DNA of 64,000 nucleotides from Morganella morganii (lineage in GTDB: Bacteria; Pseudomonadota; Gammaproteobacteria; Enterobacterales; Enterobacteriaceae), in NCBI RefSeq assembly GCF_019402645.1, contig NZ_VKKS01000001.1, forward strand, positions 3,081,787 through 3,145,786. Reading direction: 5' to 3'. The notes under the pieces are model-generated. The model made no database searches and was not told the origin of the DNA. It saw nothing but the letters and a program-made list of their open reading frames with translations. Positions 60,410 through 64,000 of this stretch are shown here, one piece after another; positions within the stretch are counted from its first letter, which is position 1, and the number at the start of each line of letters is the position of its first letter. The translations under genes and the position numbers were made by a program.

Positions 60410-60976
60410 TTATTTTACGATAGTTGCAGAAATAATTTTGATCGGTGTCGACGGCACATTCTGGTAAGGACCGATGTTTTCCGTTTTCACTTTTGAGATT
60501 TTATCGACAACGTCCATGCCGTTCACCACTTTACCAAACACGGCATAGCCGAAATCACGCTGGCCGTGGTCAAGGAATGCATTGTCCGCCACGTTGATAA
60601 AGAACTGGCTGGTTGCACTGTCTTTATCTGCGGTACGCGCCATCGCAATAGTTCCGCGCAGATTACGCAAGCCGTTATCCGCTTCATTTTTTACCGGCGG
60701 ACGGGTCTGTTTCTGATTCATATCCGCCGTAAAACCGCCACCCTGCACCATGAAGCCCGGGATGACGCGGTGGAATGTTGTATCGTCATAGAACTTATCT
60801 GCGACATACTGCTTAAAATTTTCCACGGTTTCCGGCGCTTTTTCATTATCCAGCGCTATTTCAAAATCGCCTGCGGTGGTGGTAAATTTAACATGCGTCT
60901 GCTCCGCCGCGAACGCCAGCGAAGTTGCACTGAGGGTACAGGCTGCCACAAATGTAACTAAAACACGTTTTAACAT
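60410..60976 (-). CDS. ppiA: Periplasmic peptidyl-prolyl cis-trans isomerase A
   Basis: 188 residues from ATG 60976 ([15 protein letters not shown]), preceded by AAGGAA. The signal peptide ends near LAFA. The cyclophilin core has [16 protein letters not shown] (active-site Arg and Phe), [19 protein letters not shown] and [16 protein letters not shown]. It is the last gene of the crp-ppiA block; engB, which follows, belongs to another region in E. coli. Confidence 0.96.
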   Translation of the reverse strand: MLKRVLVTFVAACTLSATSLAFAAEQTHVKFTTTAGDFEIALDNEKAPETVENFKQYVADKFYDDTTFHRVIPGFMVQGGGFTADMNQKQTRPPVKNEADNGLRNLRGTIAMARTADKDSATSQFFINVADNAFLDHGQRDFGYAVFGKVVNGMDVVDKISKVKTENIGPYQNVPSTPIKIISATIVK

Positions 60977-61532
60977 TCCCAATTCCTTTCAACGAAATAA
61001 ACTGACACTAATTTTACTGATTTTAATGGGCAATGGCTTTGAGTGCCACCGATTTACTTTAATTTACCTTCACGGCCGGGGTGATGAATTAAGATAAGAA
61101 TTTTTCACGTATTTGTACTGACGATATTCTGCACACAGCCTGTAATTTAGCAAAATACGACGGAGCTGTTCATTCTGCTGATACATTTATTTCATTTAAC
61201 GCGTAAATATAAAGTACTGCATTGATTTTTATGTGTAAATTTAAATTTATGATAAAAAATTTAACTTATACCAAATAAAAAATGGCATCTGTCTGTATAA
61301 CAAATAATAAATTATTATGTTTTTCTATCTTTTTACGCGTAAATATCAGCACCTTTCCCACCGGAAAGACTTTGTTTTCTCCGGATTATATCGGCGGTTA
61401 CACTTAGTATATTATTGTTGCGGCTTTCCACTGCATTGAGAATAAACCGGTACAGTAATCTGTCTGCCGCAGTTCTTAAACAACATGCATTAGGCTATAA
61501 TCATCCCGGTTTCGACCTGAGGAGAACAGATT
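60977..61532. other. ppiA-engB intergenic region
   Basis: About 555 bp, very A/T rich (61190-61340), without a credible gene. It contains a 12-bp direct repeat ACGCGTAAATAT at 61199-61210 and 61335-61346. It is also the join between two regions that are distant in E. coli. Confidence 0.5.
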
Positions 61533-62156
61533 TTGACCATTAAAACGCACAACTACCAAGTGACCCATTTTGTCATCAGCGCACCGGATATCCGCCATTT
61601 ACCGGAAGATACGGGGATCGAAGTGGCGTTTGCCGGTCGCTCCAATGCCGGAAAATCCAGCGCGCTGAATGCACTGACACAGCAGAAAAGCCTGGCACGA
61701 ACCAGTAAAACGCCGGGACGCACTCAGCTTATCAACCTGTTTGAAGTCACTGACGGCTGCCGTGTGGTTGACCTGCCGGGCTATGGTTACGCCGAAGTCC
61801 CGGAAGCAATGAAACGGAAATGGCAGGCCGCACTGGGAGAGTATCTGCAAAAGCGCAACTGTCTGCGCGGCCTGGTGATACTGATGGACATCCGTCATCC
61901 GCTTAAAGACCTGGATATGCAGATGATTGAATGGGCTGTGGCAATGCAGGTGCCGGTACTGGCGCTGCTGACCAAAGCCGACAAACTGGCCAGCGGCGCA
62001 CGCAAAAAGCAGCTGATGGCGGTTCGTGATGCACTGACAGAACTGAGTGACACCGGCGATATTCAGGTGGAATACTTCTCCGCCCTGAAAAAAATCGGCA
62101 TTGATAAATTACGTCTGAAACTGGACACCTGGTTCAGCGAAAGCGACGCAGAGTGA
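61533..62156 (+). CDS. engB: Ribosome biogenesis GTPase EngB (YsxC/YihA)
   Basis: 207 residues, an essential GTPase for 50S maturation. The start is a TTG at 61533 with GAGGAG upstream; E. coli also uses a rare start here. G motifs are [33 protein letters not shown] and the SALKK loop. In E. coli it is convergent with spf; here two small genes lie between them. Confidence 0.97.
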   Translation: MTIKTHNYQVTHFVISAPDIRHLPEDTGIEVAFAGRSNAGKSSALNALTQQKSLARTSKTPGRTQLINLFEVTDGCRVVDLPGYGYAEVPEAMKRKWQAALGEYLQKRNCLRGLVILMDIRHPLKDLDMQMIEWAVAMQVPVLALLTKADKLASGARKKQLMAVRDALTELSDTGDIQVEYFSALKKIGIDKLRLKLDTWFSESDAE

Positions 62157-62303
62157 CCCTCTCCCGAAACAGATGGTTATTACTGACCATCTGTTCTTTC
62201 TTATAGTCATCATCCCTTAGCCAAAAGACCGAAAAAAGCCGCTCTGCGGGCGATAATCTGTCCAGCCCCTCTCTTCCCTTCCCTGCTATACACAACCTGA
62301 TGA

Positions 62304-62319
62304 TATGTTCACAAACATA
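62304..62319. promoter_or_regulatory. Palindrome upstream of the toxin-like gene
   Basis: TATGTT and AACATA flank a four-base centre (62304-62319). It lies immediately before the ribosome site of the two-gene module and could be an operator, as in autoregulated toxin-antitoxin pairs. Sequence-only suggestion. Confidence 0.35.
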
Positions 62320-62331
62320 AGGATATGTTTT

Positions 62332-62703
62332 ATGCGGGAAAAAACATTATATATTTTGGCCGAAGATTTATACCGTATAGGCAACAGTAGTTCGTCCCGG
62401 CTGGCGAATGTCAGAAGGAGCGATATTAATACCAGAGAGATTGGTGAAACAGACTTCATTGTTGCTGATAATAACGGTGTGAGTGTATTTACCAAAGAAG
62501 GTCTGGATGAATGTCCGCTGACGGGGTGGGTGTGGGAATTAAAAGCAGGTACTATCCTGCCTGCCGGCCTGACTATTGTTAAACGGGGTTCAAAGGGCCA
62601 TCATATGATTGTGCCGGCGGAAAATATGCCGCTGACAAAATATATCACTCTGCTGGAAAGTGTGGCCATGTTCTGTGAAAAACAATATATGAAGAGAGCA
62701 TAA
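62332..62703 (+). CDS. Tse2-like toxin candidate
   Basis: 123 residues from ATG 62332 after AAGGAT; the frame to 62305 crosses the palindrome. The order DLYRIGNSSSSRL, then a GVSVF segment, LPAGLTIVKRG, and HHMIVPAENMPL matches the order of conserved blocks in Tse2-family ADP-ribosyltransferase-like toxins (a Tyr-Arg start, G-x-S-V-F, P-x-x-L and a His-rich TI-P-A block). There is no signal peptide. The small acidic gene 3 bp downstream is a natural partner. Family assignment is from memory and must be tested. Confidence 0.55.
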   Translation: MREKTLYILAEDLYRIGNSSSSRLANVRRSDINTREIGETDFIVADNNGVSVFTKEGLDECPLTGWVWELKAGTILPAGLTIVKRGSKGHHMIVPAENMPLTKYITLLESVAMFCEKQYMKRA

Positions 62704-62706
62704 CAA

Positions 62707-62934
62707 ATGCGGGTACTCGAACTTAAAATCGACAGAAGCACATTTAACTTACTGTGGAAATCACTCCATGCCAGGGAAGAAGCACTCCTTCGCAGAGTTG
62801 AGGAATACGGGGAAGATTCAGATGAAGGCGCTGATGCCCTGAATGATATCATGGCACTCCGCCTTTACCGGAAAGAACTCCGGGAAGATGCCGAACCGGT
62901 TTTTGATGCGAATGCCTTTCTCACTGACAATTAA
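62707..62934 (+). CDS. Putative antitoxin/immunity protein (Tsi2-like size)
   Basis: 75 residues, acidic and apparently all-helical (HAREEALLRRVEEYGEDSDE, then LRLYRKELREDAEPVF). Tsi2, the immunity partner of Tse2, is 77 residues and helical, with a similar Glu/Asp-rich pattern. It starts 3 bp after the toxin-like gene, so the two are surely co-expressed. I recognise no DNA-binding motif. Confidence 0.5.
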   Translation: MRVLELKIDRSTFNLLWKSLHAREEALLRRVEEYGEDSDEGADALNDIMALRLYRKELREDAEPVFDANAFLTDN

Positions 62935-62959
62935 CCTTCTCCCGCCTTTGTTTAAGGCA

Positions 62960-63070
62960 AAAAAATGCTCCGGTCAGAAGTTGTCTGACCGGAGCAGCTA
63001 ATATTCAGCTAAATCCGATTACGTGAAGTAAAAGGTCTGAAAGATAGAACATCTTACCTCTGTACCCTAC
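62960..63070 (-). ncRNA. spf: Spot 42 small RNA
   Basis: About 111 nt on the minus strand. The 5' end GTAGGGTACAGAGGTAAGAT and the middle TCAGACCTTTTACTTCACGT are the same as the E. coli RNA, including the base-pairing regions used with galK and other mRNAs. The terminator hairpin GCTCCGGTCAGA...TCTGACCGGAGC with a T run is the only strongly diverged part. TAAAGT 7 bp upstream of +1 is the -10. In E. coli CRP represses spf. Confidence 0.97.
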
Positions 63071-63352
63071 GCGAATAACTTTACCGCAAATTTACGGACA
63101 AAAAAACCTTTTTTGTAATTTTTTTTCAGATTGCGCACGATTCAGCTTGTCATAAAACCGTTAAATTCCTTCCAAATGTTCTTTAATTACATATTTATGC
63201 GATCCGGATCTATAGATAGTCCATTCCAGCCCGCACAAAATAGCAACAAAACAGCACAAATGATGCCGTTTTCATACCATACTGTTATGATAATCTGAGC
63301 GCATCCGGGAGTACGCCTCCCCATTATTTTTATTTATATTAGTGAGTTAGCT

Positions 63353-63865
63353 ATGGCATTACTGACATTACGGCATTTTCCTGATCCCTGCCTTCGGGAA
63401 ACAGCCCAACCCGTCACGGTTTTTGATGACGAACTGAACACATTTGTTACTGATATGACAGAAACTATGTATGCCGAACGGGGAATCGGCCTTGCCGCAC
63501 CGCAGGTAGGTGTCTGCAAACGTGTGATTATTGTTGATGTATCTGAAAACCGGGATCAGCCGATGGCACTGATTAATCCGGAATTTATTCAGTGCAACGG
63601 TGAAATGATGATGATGGACGGTTGCCTGTCCCTGCCGGAGAGCTATACAGAAACTCAGCGCTACTCTTCAGTCACAGTCCGCTATCAGGATGTGAGCGGC
63701 GCAGAACATATCCTTGAAGCGGAAGGATTACAGGCGGGCTGCCTCCAGCATGAAATCGACCATCTCAACGGCAAACTGTTTATCGACCATCTCTCGCCGC
63801 TAAAGCGCCAGCGCATTGAGAAAAAAGTGAAGAAAACCCTGAAAATGCGGGAAGAAAACGCATAA
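63353..63865 (+). CDS. Peptide deformylase (second-type paralogue)
   Basis: 170 residues. It removes N-formyl groups from nascent proteins. The three motifs are GIGLAAPQVG (residues ~44-53), DGCLSLP with the metal Cys (near 91), and QHEIDHLNG with both His and the catalytic Glu (near 133). Motif two begins Asp where the family normally has Glu (EGCLS). Not in a def-fmt operon, so it is probably an additional def gene. polA, which neighbours spf in E. coli, is not here. Confidence 0.93.
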   Translation: MALLTLRHFPDPCLRETAQPVTVFDDELNTFVTDMTETMYAERGIGLAAPQVGVCKRVIIVDVSENRDQPMALINPEFIQCNGEMMMMDGCLSLPESYTETQRYSSVTVRYQDVSGAEHILEAEGLQAGCLQHEIDHLNGKLFIDHLSPLKRQRIEKKVKKTLKMREENA

Positions 63866-63898
63866 CAGGAAAATCCCCCCGGAGCACAATCCCTTTAC

Positions 63899-64000
63899 GC
63901 TATAGATTTCAGCTTGTGGCAAGGCGGCAAAGGAAGAAATCCGGGGAACATACATCAGTATGTGACCCGGATTTCTGAGTGCGGCCAATGTGATACCGGA
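63899..64000. repeat. ERIC-like repeat, cut by the window edge
   Basis: The segment has the ERIC layout: a GGCAAGGCGGCAA arm, then AGAAATCCGGG and CCCGGATTTCT as inverted arms (63935-63945 and 63966-63976) around CATAC-ATCA-GTATG. ERICs are ~127-bp palindromic intergenic repeats of enterobacteria. The right part lies beyond the window. Confidence 0.75.

Overview
The window looks like chromosomal DNA of an enterobacterial species of the Morganellaceae, most likely Morganella or a close relative. The basis is near-E. coli protein sequences and operon orders (purHD, thiCEFSGH, rplKAJL-rpoBC, rpsL-rpsG-fusA-tuf, tusDCB, slyX/slyD/kefGB/yheS, crp-argD-pabA), an enterobacterial Spot 42 RNA, an ERIC-like repeat and a moderately GC-rich coding style. 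The species call is inference; family level is well supported.

Left part (1-34.5 kb), equivalent to the E. coli 90-min region: a divergent rRNA-operon P1 promoter at the left edge, a perfect PurR operator and purHD, then yjaH-hupA-yjaG-nfi-hemE-nudC on the minus strand. An accessory block follows (7.8-14.85 kb). It holds a five-gene transporter/phosphohydrolase operon plus a sixth HAD phosphatase gene, behind six in-phase 11-bp PhoB half-site repeats, and a chemoreceptor. Next come a TPP riboswitch with thiCEFSGH, a secreted polysaccharide deacetylase, and the rif region (rpoC, rpoB, rplL, rplJ, rplA, rplK, nusG, secE) on the minus strand, with its L10 leader and rplL-rpoB attenuator.

Right part (34.7-61 kb), equivalent to the E. 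coli 74-min str region: tuf, fusA, rpsG, rpsL, tusBCD, yheO, fkpA, slyX, slyD, yheV, kefB, kefG, yheS. A ~6.5 kb accessory insertion then separates yheS from yheT. It contains a transposase scrap, a truncated hcp, two broken type VI immunity genes around an intact PAAR gene, the murR-murQP MurNAc operon and a LysE-type exporter. After it come yheT, yheU, prkB, yhfA, crp, argD, pabA and ppiA. The join between the two parts falls exactly at tuf, as expected from recombination between the two enterobacterial tuf genes.

Right end (61-64 kb): engB, then a two-gene module that resembles a Tse2-type toxin with a Tsi2-like partner, then the Spot 42 RNA gene, a peptide deformylase paralogue and an ERIC-like repeat running off the edge.

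The most interesting items are the PhoB-controlled organophosphate/phosphonate scavenging operon, the Tse2-like pair beside spf, the type VI secretion relics, and the tuf-mediated rearrangement.
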